In this document: piece by piece, positions 56,124-64,000 of the stretch | Position numbering within the stretch: position 1 is the stretch's first letter | Layout: the number at the start of each line of letters is the position of its first letter | NCBI RefSeq assembly: GCF_008801935.1 | Contig: NZ_VZOT01000004.1 | Coordinates: forward strand, 1-64,000 | DNA from: Comamonas kerstersii | Lineage (GTDB): Bacteria > Pseudomonadota > Gammaproteobacteria > Burkholderiales > Burkholderiaceae_C | DNA length: 64,000 nt | Reading direction: 5' to 3' | Translations under genes and position numbers: made by a program | The notes under the pieces: model-generated | Databases searched by the model: none | Seen by the model: only the letters and a program-made list of their open reading frames with translations | Told to the model about the DNA's origin: nothing

Positions 56124-56238
56124 GCCGCTGGGCTCGATTTCGCCAGAAATCGGGCGCTGCGGCGTGGGGACAACGAATGGTCGATGCGTCCAGCCTGAAC
56201 CTTATGAAACCCCGCTGCGGCCATGCGCCGGGTTGCCG

Positions 56239-56276
56239 CCCTGTGCGGCTGGCGGGTGAGCGCATGCCGCACAGGG
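56239..56276. repeat. Second hairpin before jetA
   Basis: CCCTGTGCGGC (56239-56249) and GCCGCACAGGG (56266-56276), a perfect 11-bp stem with a 16-base loop, 33 bases before the jetA ATG. It could sit in the jetA leader. Confidence 0.6.
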
Positions 56277-56309
56277 AATGCCTGCTCGGTGGTGGGAGAC
56301 TGAACTGAC

Positions 56310-57570
56310 ATGGCCAACCCTCGCTCGCTGGTTTACGCGCTTTACACCCATTGGGACACCGTGGATCTTTTGGTGCGGCTGTCGCGCGAGTTTGCCGTGT
56401 TGACCAGCGATCAGGTGTTGAACGGTATTGCCAAGGTATCCGGGCAACTGGATGGCGAAGCGCAGGGCGCGGTGCTGCGTGCCCTGGTCAATGCGGACAT
56501 CCTGCAAACCTTGCCGCGCAGCAGCGATCTGCAGCTCAATGCCTATGTGCTGGAGTTCGTGCGCGGCCTCACCCGTGAACATGAGCTGGGCCTGGCTGCC
56601 GTACTGCAGGCGCGTGTTGCGGCCATCCGTGAAGCCACCGAAGCACTCAATGAAGGCATGCTCGGGGCCGACATTGGATCGCGTGCGCGGAGCCGCCAAC
56701 AAGCTGGCAGAACTCTTCCGCCAGATCAGTCTGCAGCTCGATCAGGACCGGCACGCGCTCTTTGAGCTGGCGGAAAACGCCAAAAGCGCCGACAGCAGCA
56801 TGCCGATCAGCCAGCGCTACCGCGAGGTGCTGGAAGCCTACGATCATTATGTGGAGCCGATGAACCAGATGATGGACAGCGGCTCGCAGGGCACCTTCTA
56901 TCGCTATCTGGAAGACGCCGAGCGTGCGCTGGACTGGAGCCTGGAGCAATTGTCGGTACAGGGTGCGCTCTACTCGCATCGCCTGCAGTTACGTCAGGTG
57001 GCGCACCAGGCCAAGGAGCTGCGGCGCTTTGGCCGGCTGGTGGCACAACAGTGCGCCGACACCCTGCTGCCCCTGCGCGAAGAGCTGCGTCAGCATAACG
57101 CGCTGACCAGTGCCATCAGCTTGCTGTTGGGGCAGGTGCGCAAACGCGGCCTGCGTCGCGCACTGTCGCGCCCGGCGAATGACACGGCGCTCCCCGTCTG
57201 GCGCAATGAGCGCGGTTTCAAACTGCAATTGGGCGATGAGGTACGGGCGCTCATGGCGGCCGCGCGCCAATACCAGCCGCAGGCGGTGGCCTTTCCGCAG
57301 GATGAACCCGGCGATGACGCTCCCTTGCTGGAGCAGGTGGACGAAGCCGCTATTCGTGCGCATCTGGCCCGCAGCCTGCCAGTGGAAAATCTGCTCGATT
57401 GGCTGCACAGCCATTACGCCCACCTGCAGGATGCCACCCTGCTGCGCCTATTCCATGACCTGCAACATGAGCCCGGCTGGCAGTTCGAGGCCGCCAGCCA
57501 GCCTGAAAAAACCACGTTGCAGACGATTCGCGTCCTGCATCACCCTCACCGCGTGAGTATCCCGCAATGA
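56310..57570 (+). pseudogene. jetA/mksF-like Wadjet subunit, interrupted by a one-base frameshift
   Basis: The first frame encodes ANPRSLVYALYTHWDTVDLL down to EALNEGMLG, then continues only into nonsense that stops at 56765. The second frame carries on the protein from LDRVRGAANKLAELFRQISL to the stop at 57570. Removing one G from the GGGG at 56664-56667 joins them into a single protein of about 419 residues, the size of JetA/MksF, the kleisin-like helix-turn-helix subunit of SMC complexes. Either the gene is broken, or the base is a sequencing error; a programmed shift is less likely. jetB starts in the last codons (ATGA at 57567). Confidence 0.75.
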
Positions 57571-58181
57571 CGATCCCACACGCTCTGGCAGCCGCGCTGT
57601 CGCAAATGCCGGCATTGGCCGAGCTGTTCCGCCTGTTTCTCTCCGGCAAACACCTGAATCGAATGGCCGAGCCCGCGCTGTGGGCGGAGCTGGAACAGCA
57701 CGAGGCCAGCTATGTCGGCTTGTTTGCCGCGCTGGGGTTCGAACTGCGCCTGGATGCCAGGGGCTTTGCCTGGTTTCACAACAGTGACGCCAACAGCAAC
57801 ATCGGCAAAATCAGCCGCCAGCTGGCCTTGCTGTTCATGGTGATCTTCGATGCCCAGGCCAACGCCGGCAAGGCCCTGCAGCGCTTTACCGATTGGCTGA
57901 TCGACAGCGCCTGGCTGGCCGAGGTCTACAAGCAACAGCAAGACCTGCTGGATGCCGAGGGCCTCAACCCCGACGCCCTGGTGGAGCTGATGGGCCGCGC
58001 CTGCAACCTGGGCTTTGCTGTGGCTGAGCCGACCGGCTGGCGACTGCTGCCCGCTGTATGCCGCTACCTCGATCATTTCGAGGGCCTGGCGTTGACGGCC
58101 AAGACCGATGGCGACGAAACGAACGCGCCGACGGAGGAAGACTGGGCTGCGGATGCACCAGACGACGAGGAGAACACCTGA
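57567..58181 (+). CDS. jetB/mksE-like Wadjet subunit
   Basis: 204 residues, mixed alpha. It is recognised mainly by position between the JetA-like and the SMC-like genes and by size. LFRLFLSGKHLNRMAEPALW and ALLFMVIFDAQANAGKAL resemble MksE-type winged-helix subunits, which bind the kleisin. It is coupled to jetA (ATGA) and to jetC (TGATG at 58179-58183). The acidic C-terminus (DDEENT) is probably disordered. Confidence 0.7.
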   Translation: MTIPHALAAALSQMPALAELFRLFLSGKHLNRMAEPALWAELEQHEASYVGLFAALGFELRLDARGFAWFHNSDANSNIGKISRQLALLFMVIFDAQANAGKALQRFTDWLIDSAWLAEVYKQQQDLLDAEGLNPDALVELMGRACNLGFAVAEPTGWRLLPAVCRYLDHFEGLALTAKTDGDETNAPTEEDWAADAPDDEENT

Positions 58182-60934
58182 TGCAGTACGGATTCCAACG
58201 TCTGGTCCTGCTGGGGAGTGCCGGCTACTCGCGTGCCGAGTTGCCGCTTGATGGCGCAGTCTCTTTGGTGGCACCCAACAACACCGGCAAGACCAGCCTG
58301 ATCAATGCCCTGCAGTTTCTGCTGATCATCGACCGCCGCCGTATGGATTTTGGTGCGCACGATGTGGATAAGAGCCGGCGCTTCTATTTCCCCAACAACA
58401 GCGCCTATGTGCTGCTGGAGGTGTCGCTGCCGGAGTCCGGCACCGTCGTGCTGGGCTGCGTGGGCAAAGGGGTAAGCTTCGAGTACGAGTATTTCGCCTA
58501 TGCCGGGCCGCTGAAGGTCGAGGAGTTCTGCCTGCCGGATGGCACCTTGGTGGCACAACCGCAACTGGCCAGCCATCTGGCCAGCTTTGGGCGCCGGGTG
58601 TTCAGCTACAGCAGCAGCGAATTTGCCGACATGGTCTATGGCGGGCGCAGCCGCAAGCTCGCCAGTCAGCAGGATTTCTGCGTTTTCCGCCTGGAGCACG
58701 CCAGCGATGCCAGCGTTTTTCAGCGGGTGCTGACCCGCACGCTGCGCCTGGACAAACTGCGCTCCAGCGAGGTCAAGGACTATCTGCTGCAGATTTTCCG
58801 GCGCGATCTGCCGGATGCCAGCATCGACTTCAAGGCGGAATGGGACAAGGCGTTTGCCGACCTCAACGCCGAACGCAGCCAGTACCTGGCCGCCGTGCGG
58901 CTGCAAGCCACCTTGAACGAACTGGAACAAAAGCAGGAAGCCCGCCTGGTGTTGCGCGGCAAATTGCTGTGCTGGCGCCCCTTGATCGACGCGGCACTGA
59001 GCCAGTGGCAGCAGCATTACGAGACCTGCCAGCTAGCTTTGCAGGATGAACTGGCGCAGTGCGATACCGAGCTGCAGCGCCTGCGCGAACAGGATATGCA
59101 GTCGGCTGGCGAGAAGAAAGAGTGCGAGTTGGAACAACAGCAGCTCCGCCAGCAAAGCGAACAGTTGCGCGCGTTGCAGCAGCGTTTTGCCTTGATCCCT
59201 GAACGCGCCCTGTTGGAGGCGCGCCGCCGCGAGCTGCAGGAACAACGGGATGCGCTGGTGGTACGGATCGGCCAGGCCCAGAGCCGCACGCCTGCGGCCA
59301 TCGAGCGCGAGCTGGCCCGGATCGAACGGGAATCCGCGCAGCTGGCGCAGGAGTTGCGCACCCAGGGGCAGAACCTCTATCAGCAACTGGCCGGTGTCGT
59401 ATCTGCGGAACAACTCAGTGCGCTGAACAAGATGCTGGCCAAGCCGGTACTGACTTTGGGCAGCGAAGACTTCCATCTCGATGGCAAGGCGCTGATTGCA
59501 GCCTTGGCCGATGCTGATGCCCGGCAACTCAACTTGCCTGGCCTGCAACTGCGGCTGGAAGCCCTGCCCGCGCAGTATCAGCAACGCACTCTGACGGAAC
59601 TGGGCGAATTGCAGCAGGAGCTGCAGCAACAGCAGGCTCAGCTGCAAGAACAATTGGCCACCGCCCAAGCCCTGGAGAGGGTCAAGCAACAGCGCCAGGC
59701 ATTGGAGCAGCAACTGACACAGCTGGATGCCGAACTGCGAGACTACGCGCACATGCAGGATCTGCAGCAGAGCGAGGCCGAGCGCAAGACGCGGCTGCAG
59801 ACACTGGAGGACAGGCTCGCAGAACTCGGCTCCCATTTGGCCCAGTCGGCAGAGCGGCACCGCGCATTGGATCAGCAGCGTCAGCAGCGGCAGCAGGATT
59901 TGACGGCCTTGCAGCAGCAACACCGGCAGATCGAGCAACGCCGTTATCAGCGCATCGACCACGAAGGCCCCTTCACCTGGCTGGCCGACCTGCCGCACAG
60001 CCCTTGGTTGGCCCAGCCCGAGTTCGCGCTGGAACAGCTGGCCGAGCGCCTGCAGACCTATCAGGCAGACTGCCGCCAGTTGCTGGAGCTGGATGAGCAG
60101 ATTCGCCATCTGCTGGGTGAAATCCATAGCGGCGGATTGACCAAGTATCAGTTTGTCGGAGAACCGGAAAGCGAGATTGTTCGTCTCGTTGAATTCGCCC
60201 ATCACCTGCCGCAGGAAGCCGAAGCTCTGGAAAGGAAAGTACGCTCGGCGGTGGTGAATGTGGCCGCCTGCCTGCGCGAGCTGCGCGATGGCCTGTTTGC
60301 TTTCAAGCGCCGGATGCGCGAGTTCAATCGCAAGATCAGCGGTCGGCAACTTTCCGACCTGGCGGTGTTCAAGATCGAACCCGAGGACGAAACCATCCTG
60401 GTCGAAGCTATCGAGCTGCTGATCAATACCGCCGCCACGGTGGACAGTGGCGAAACCTTCGAGCTGTTCAACCAGCAGAGCGTCCTTGACGACGAGCAGC
60501 TCAATCGCGCCAAGACCCTGCTGATCGAAGAGGGCAATGCCCGCCACGGCTTGCGCGTGGCCGACCTGTTTCGCCTGCGCTTCTGGGTCGGCAAGGCCGA
60601 TCGCGAGCCGGAAGCCTTCGACGACCTCGACAGTGCCGCCTCCAATGGCACCGTGCTGATGGCCAAACTGGTGACGGGGCTGGCGATGCTGCATCTGATG
60701 CAGGATCAGCGTCGCCCCATCCAGGGCATCTGCTACCTGGACGAAGCCCTGGCGCTGGACGCCCGCAATCAGCGCAGCCTGATCGACACGGCAGCGGAGT
60801 TCGGTTTCTCGCTGATTTTTGCCTCGCCCGCGCCGCTGACCACCGTGCGCTACTGCGTGCCGATTCACACGCGCAACGGCAGCAACCAGATCAGTCGCCA
60901 TAGCTGGCAGATCATCGAACCGCTGGAGGCCTGA
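58181..60934 (+). CDS. jetC/mksB-like SMC ATPase
   Basis: 917 residues from the ATG at 58181; a longer frame to 58058 overlaps jetB. Walker A APNNTGKTS is at 31-39. A very long Gln/Glu/Leu-rich coiled coil runs from about 230 to 620. The C-terminal ATPase half has SNGTVLMAKLVTGLAMLHLM (ABC signature region) and Walker B GICYLDEALALD (D854, E855). Wadjet complexes extrude DNA loops and restrict circular plasmids. It is smaller than many JetC proteins. jetD follows after 2 bases. Confidence 0.88.
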   Translation: MQYGFQRLVLLGSAGYSRAELPLDGAVSLVAPNNTGKTSLINALQFLLIIDRRRMDFGAHDVDKSRRFYFPNNSAYVLLEVSLPESGTVVLGCVGKGVSFEYEYFAYAGPLKVEEFCLPDGTLVAQPQLASHLASFGRRVFSYSSSEFADMVYGGRSRKLASQQDFCVFRLEHASDASVFQRVLTRTLRLDKLRSSEVKDYLLQIFRRDLPDASIDFKAEWDKAFADLNAERSQYLAAVRLQATLNELEQKQEARLVLRGKLLCWRPLIDAALSQWQQHYETCQLALQDELAQCDTELQRLREQDMQSAGEKKECELEQQQLRQQSEQLRALQQRFALIPERALLEARRRELQEQRDALVVRIGQAQSRTPAAIERELARIERESAQLAQELRTQGQNLYQQLAGVVSAEQLSALNKMLAKPVLTLGSEDFHLDGKALIAALADADARQLNLPGLQLRLEALPAQYQQRTLTELGELQQELQQQQAQLQEQLATAQALERVKQQRQALEQQLTQLDAELRDYAHMQDLQQSEAERKTRLQTLEDRLAELGSHLAQSAERHRALDQQRQQRQQDLTALQQQHRQIEQRRYQRIDHEGPFTWLADLPHSPWLAQPEFALEQLAERLQTYQADCRQLLELDEQIRHLLGEIHSGGLTKYQFVGEPESEIVRLVEFAHHLPQEAEALERKVRSAVVNVAACLRELRDGLFAFKRRMREFNRKISGRQLSDLAVFKIEPEDETILVEAIELLINTAATVDSGETFELFNQQSVLDDEQLNRAKTLLIEEGNARHGLRVADLFRLRFWVGKADREPEAFDDLDSAASNGTVLMAKLVTGLAMLHLMQDQRRPIQGICYLDEALALDARNQRSLIDTAAEFGFSLIFASPAPLTTVRYCVPIHTRNGSNQISRHSWQIIEPLEA

Positions 60935-60936
60935 CC

Positions 60937-61800
60937 ATGGATCGAACCCTGCGCGCAGCCTTGCTCAAGCTGCATGGTCAGCCATACCTGCAGGCCAGCC
61001 AGTTCACCGCCGCTCAGCGCCGCGCGCTGGATTACTTTGCTCGGCAGACCGGAGCGGTGACCTGCCAGCGTCAGGGGCGCGGTGATGTTTACCGTGTCCG
61101 CGATCCGCGACTATTCAATACCCATCTGAGCGCACTCTCCCCACAGGTCGGGATGCTTACCACGGACGATCTGCCGCTGCGGGCGCAACACATCGCCCAT
61201 GCCCGCGACAGCAAAGCGCGCAATCATCAGCATGAGTGTTACTACCCCTTGCTCAAGACTGTTGGCGAAAAGGTTTGCTGGCGGCAAGGCGAACACGGGA
61301 GCGAGCTGCCACTCAGCCGGCTGACCCACGACTTCGGAGCCGCCAGCCTGCGCATCGAAGCCGGCGATACCTGGCAAAGCGAGCAGCCACTCTGGCTGGT
61401 GGAGAACCAGGCGCTGTTTGACCGCACGGATTGGTTGCCGACCGGAACGCAGGCCACCCTGCTGTACTACGGTGGCCAGCTCGATGGCCGGCTTCTCGCC
61501 TGGCTGGGGCAGCGCCCGCGTGCCAGCCGTGTCATCCTGTTCCCGGACTATGACGGGGTGGGGTTGGCCAATTTCGCGCGACTCTTTGCACAGCTTGGTG
61601 ATGCTTGCGAATGCTGGCTGATGCCCGACTGGCAAAGCAAACTGGCACGCTATGGCAGCCAGCGGCTATGGCAGGATACGTTTCGGGACTTCGCCAGTGC
61701 CGTTGCCCAGTTGCCCGACTATCTGAGCCCGTTAACCGCACAAATGCGCCAATCCGGGCTGGCACTCGAACAGGAAGCGGTCTGGCTACCTGTTCTGTAG
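60937..61800 (+). CDS. jetD/mksG-like TOPRIM nuclease subunit
   Basis: 287 residues. The C-terminal TOPRIM-like part has LVENQALF (acidic Glu), YYGGQLDGRLLAWLGQRP and FPDYDGVGLANF (D204, D206), matching the metal-binding Glu and DxD of the nuclease that nicks DNA in Wadjet. The N-terminal half is a helical domain with no clear match to the DNA-binding arm usually seen, and the protein is shorter than typical JetD. Its 3' end overlaps the oppositely oriented XRE regulator by 15 bases. Confidence 0.8.
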   Translation: MDRTLRAALLKLHGQPYLQASQFTAAQRRALDYFARQTGAVTCQRQGRGDVYRVRDPRLFNTHLSALSPQVGMLTTDDLPLRAQHIAHARDSKARNHQHECYYPLLKTVGEKVCWRQGEHGSELPLSRLTHDFGAASLRIEAGDTWQSEQPLWLVENQALFDRTDWLPTGTQATLLYYGGQLDGRLLAWLGQRPRASRVILFPDYDGVGLANFARLFAQLGDACECWLMPDWQSKLARYGSQRLWQDTFRDFASAVAQLPDYLSPLTAQMRQSGLALEQEAVWLPVL

Positions 61801-62496
61801 ATGTCCTTTAAGCAAGCTCGCAATGTCATCTGGGGACAGACCAGCCCCCAGGGCCCGCCTCAGGGCCTGCTCCAGTTGTTGCCAGCCCTGCGCTGAAGAG
61901 ACATGACTGCCCACTGTTTCAGCTAGGCGAAAAATTAGCCCTTCCAGCAGTTCTTCGTCACCCACATCCGCTGCGGTCTGCTCCGCCAGGGCCAAGAGGA
62001 CGTTGCGCGCAGATGCCAACGAGTCGATTGGTACCCCGGCCAATGCTGTAGGGGTGCTGATGACACGATCCACCCTGACGACTGTCGCCAAATCAAGGGC
62101 CTGATCGACGCCCGGCTCGATCTCCATGCGGATCAGCACATCGCCAGCCAACAGAAAGCGGGTCTTGATAAGCCCCGGCTGCTCATCCTGAAACAACCAC
62201 ACCGGCTGCGTGTTGGCCAGCAGCTTGCCTAGCACGAGCTTGCTGTCATCCAGTGCCCCACGATCCTGCCACTGGTGCAACACGTCGGTACGCAGGCGAC
62301 CGCCTTCCACGCCGAGGTAGTGCAACAGGCCGACCAGTCGTTTGGCGGAGATCACCTGCTCCTTGCCGCGCAGCCAGACCGAGAGGTTAGCGGTGCGGAT
62401 ACCGGTGGCTTCGGCGATCCGCCCCAGCGTTTCTCCGCGCAGCCTTATCAAGGCGGCGGCAAGGGCTGGCAATTGTTCGGGGGCAAGGATTGGCAT
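61786..62496 (-). CDS. XRE-type helix-turn-helix regulator
   Basis: 236 residues from the ATG at 62494-62496 (MPILAPEQLPALAAALIRLR); the longer frame to 62775 runs into the divergent gene. The helix-turn-helix is GETLGRIAEATGIRTANLSV followed by WLRGKEQVISAKRL. The C-terminal ~170 residues are an unknown ligand or oligomerisation domain. It is transcribed away from the AAA+ gene at 62626 and toward jetD. It probably controls itself and the AAA+ gene through the TCACTRTA sites in between. Confidence 0.75.
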   Translation of the reverse strand: MPILAPEQLPALAAALIRLRGETLGRIAEATGIRTANLSVWLRGKEQVISAKRLVGLLHYLGVEGGRLRTDVLHQWQDRGALDDSKLVLGKLLANTQPVWLFQDEQPGLIKTRFLLAGDVLIRMEIEPGVDQALDLATVVRVDRVISTPTALAGVPIDSLASARNVLLALAEQTAADVGDEELLEGLIFRLAETVGSHVSSAQGWQQLEQALRRALGAGLSPDDIASLLKGHLQNR

Positions 62497-62512
62497 GTCG
62501 GGCTCTCTGAAT

Positions 62513-62606
62513 TCACTGTAAATCACTATAAGACTTATCGACCAACAAGGCGAGCGTGCAGGTCTTGGCTGTTTGCACAAATCACTGTTATAGTAATTTA
62601 TAGTTA
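62513..62606. promoter_or_regulatory. Cluster of TCACTRTA half-sites between the XRE and AAA+ genes
   Basis: TCACTGTA (62513-62520) and TCACTATA (62523-62530) are direct half-sites next to the XRE gene. TCACTGTTATAGTAA (62582-62596) is an imperfect inverted pair near the AAA+ gene, followed by TATAGTTA (62599-62606). An AT-rich -10-like stretch overlaps the second group. GGGAGG at 62615 is the ribosome binding site of the AAA+ gene. Confidence 0.55.
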
Positions 62607-62625
62607 AACCATTTGGGAGGCCATC

Positions 62626-64000
62626 ATGCGCAAGCCAAAGCAAGCCCGTCCGTTGCGCCTGCGGGAATACGAAGCCGCCATTGCTGCACTCAAGGTGCAG
62701 CATCCCTGGCTTGCCCGGCAGATCGTCGAACCTGCGCCGGGGCATTTGGCCGTGGTAGCACATCTGTTTGCCCAAGTGGAATACCTGCTGCCACCCGCCG
62801 TGCTCGCCCGCAAGGGCTCACTGTCCGTGAGCTGCAATCGGGATCGCCTGGCCATCCATTACCAGCCGCCGCGACGCCACAGCGAACGCGCAGCAGCCGT
62901 GTTCGATCTGATTGCCCAAACGAAGCACCTTTCGCAGCAACAATGCCCCGTTTGCGGTGCACAAGTTATCGGGGACGGCATCCGCCCGCAGCGTTGCCCG
63001 CAACATGAAGGAATCCAGGGGCTGTTTGCCGAAGAAGTGCGCCGCAGCCGCCAACTCATCGTCGAACAGGGGGTACAGCAGGTGGTGCGCGATCTGGGCA
63101 AGGTGACGACCGAAGACGTGCGCGCTGCCACGGTGGTTGAAGATGAGCCCGTCCCGAGTGAAGCCGAAGCGGAGCAGGTTCAGGAGCAGCCGACAGAATC
63201 CGCTCAATCAGTACCCTTGCCGAGCATCGTCTTTCTTGATGAAGCAGGACTGGAGGCGTTTGTGAATCGCCACCGACCGAAAGGCGATGACAAGTTCAAG
63301 CGCGCGCAGGCGATGGCGGAGCGGATCAAGCGGGCAGGCCATGGTAGCCGCCAACTGGGCCTGCTGCCTCCGGACAGGAAAGCCCTTCTGGATGAGTTCG
63401 CGCTGGCTTTTCCAAACTTCCATGAACTGGCCGAGCTGCTACGTGACCACTTTGCCCTCTCCAGCCTGGGCGATGGCCGTGTATCCTGGCCTGCCGTGTT
63501 GCTGGTCGGCCCGGCGGGCATTGGCAAAACCGAGGCTGCACGCTGGCTGGCCGATCAGTTGTATTTGCCCTTTCGTGTATTTGATATGGCGAGTACGCAA
63601 TCGAGTTCGCCGCTCGCAGGTTCCGAAGCCTTCTGGAGCAACTCCGAGCCAGGCCAGCTCTTTGAGCTGCTGGCCTACCAGCCACTGGCCAACCCGGTGG
63701 TGGTGCTCGATGAACTGGACAAGGCCAGCAACGGTCGACCGCAATACGATCCGCTGGCCGCGCTCTATACCTTGCTGGAACCGCGCAGTGCGCGGAATTT
63801 CATCGACCTGTCGATTCGTGATTTCTCCATCGATGCCAGTCATGTGAATTGGATGGCTACCGCGAATGAGCTGGAGGCAATTCCGGGGCCGCTGCGCTCA
63901 CGGCTGACGGTGTTGCACATTCAACCGCCCAAGCCGGAGCAGGTCAGAAGCATTGCTCAGTCGATTTACAACCGTCTGCGCGACGAGGCGAGCTGGGGCA
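62626..64000 (+). CDS. AAA+ ATPase with N-terminal zinc-ribbon-like region, cut by the window edge
   Basis: The ATG at 62626 (RBS GGGAGG) opens a frame that runs off the right edge with at least 458 residues. Residues 107-127 hold CPVCGAQV...RCPQH, a zinc-ribbon-like set of ligands. The AAA+ domain has Walker A LLVGPAGIGKTEAARWLADQ (G295-T302) and Walker B VVVLDELDKASNG (D362, E363), then a sensor-1-like WMATANELEAIPGPLRSRL. The layout resembles the Lon/AAA_2 group, but whether a protease domain follows is outside the window. It is divergent from the XRE regulator. It may belong to a further defence module. Confidence 0.8.
   Translation, partial: MRKPKQARPLRLREYEAAIAALKVQHPWLARQIVEPAPGHLAVVAHLFAQVEYLLPPAVLARKGSLSVSCNRDRLAIHYQPPRRHSERAAAVFDLIAQTKHLSQQQCPVCGAQVIGDGIRPQRCPQHEGIQGLFAEEVRRSRQLIVEQGVQQVVRDLGKVTTEDVRAATVVEDEPVPSEAEAEQVQEQPTESAQSVPLPSIVFLDEAGLEAFVNRHRPKGDDKFKRAQAMAERIKRAGHGSRQLGLLPPDRKALLDEFALAFPNFHELAELLRDHFALSSLGDGRVSWPAVLLVGPAGIGKTEAARWLADQLYLPFRVFDMASTQSSSPLAGSEAFWSNSEPGQLFELLAYQPLANPVVVLDELDKASNGRPQYDPLAALYTLLEPRSARNFIDLSIRDFSIDASHVNWMATANELEAIPGPLRSRLTVLHIQPPKPEQVRSIAQSIYNRLRDEASWG

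Larger units (their letters stand above)
29923..64000. mobile_element. Integrase-bearing genomic island (left end; right end outside)
   Basis: Core genes stop at the ychF terminator and a P4-type integrase reading inward starts at 30053. Everything beyond is accessory: recombinase, excisionase-like, Fic, helicase, methylase, Argonaute, restriction and SMC-type genes. Parts, notably 31,222-32,010 and about 47,960-50,830, are visibly richer in A+T than the flanking genes, a sign of separate origins. The exact attachment site was not found and no copy of the right end is in view. Confidence 0.85.

Noticed and set aside
56640-56690. Programmed ribosomal frameshift in jetA
   Set aside because: There is no classic slippery heptamer and the run is only four Gs; a mutation or sequencing indel is simpler. 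It is kept as a question in the findings.
59033-60901. 622-codon minus-strand frame opposite the SMC gene
   Set aside because: Its Leu/Gln-rich composition is the antisense image of the coiled-coil coding sequence.

Overview
The window looks like the chromosome of a betaproteobacterium of the Comamonadaceae (Comamonas-like). The evidence is gene content and order (lolB-ispE-tRNA-Gln-prs-rplY-pth, aspS-nudB, nadK/hrcA, ychF), fairly high GC, and a family of intergenic palindromes around AGCTGCYAGCGCTT. The genus is inferred from these features and was not tested against a database.

Bases 1 to about 29,920 are ordinary core genome. In order they hold: the end of etfA; a zinc-ribbon protein and a DUF502 membrane protein; aspS, nudB, an EEP-family phosphohydrolase and folE; an EamA permease, a tiny secreted protein and a LysE exporter; a five-gene dipeptide/oligopeptide ABC transporter on the minus strand; a YfhL-type ferredoxin; pth, rplY, prs, tRNA-Gln, ispE, lolB and a TPR protein; mutM, a dynamin-like GTPase and mutY; rapZ, recN, nadK and hrcA; a CAT-anticodon tRNA; and ychF. 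Hairpin terminators separate most units.

From about 29,923 to the right edge (and beyond) the window is a mobile genomic island. It opens with a P4-type tyrosine integrase, an unknown protein, an AlpA-like excisionase/regulator, a winged-helix protein and a second tyrosine-recombinase-like gene, followed by a small ribbon-helix-helix protein and a Fic enzyme. A nearly gapless run of ten defence-type genes follows (35,840-55,896): a 1758-aa DEAD/DEAH helicase with a DUF1998-like end, a SNF2 helicase, an Eco57I-type adenine methyltransferase, an APAZ protein with a nuclease-like (SMEK-like) N-terminus, a catalytically dead short prokaryotic Argonaute, an AAA ATPase with a PIN-like nuclease, an Rnl2-type RNA ligase, an HNH nuclease and a GmrSD-type DUF262 protein. 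Most junctions are 4-base ATGA overlaps or gaps under 25 bases, so the DISARM/Druantia-like core and the Argonaute pair look co-expressed. This composite is the most novel-looking part of the window.

A 413-base spacer without genes, carrying a helically phased GCCAC motif array and strong hairpins, separates that run from a Wadjet/MksBEFG-like SMC system (jetABCD, 56,310-61,800). Its first gene carries a one-base frameshift in a G run. The island continues with an XRE-type regulator divergent from an AAA+ ATPase that runs off the right edge, with repeated TCACTRTA half-sites between them.
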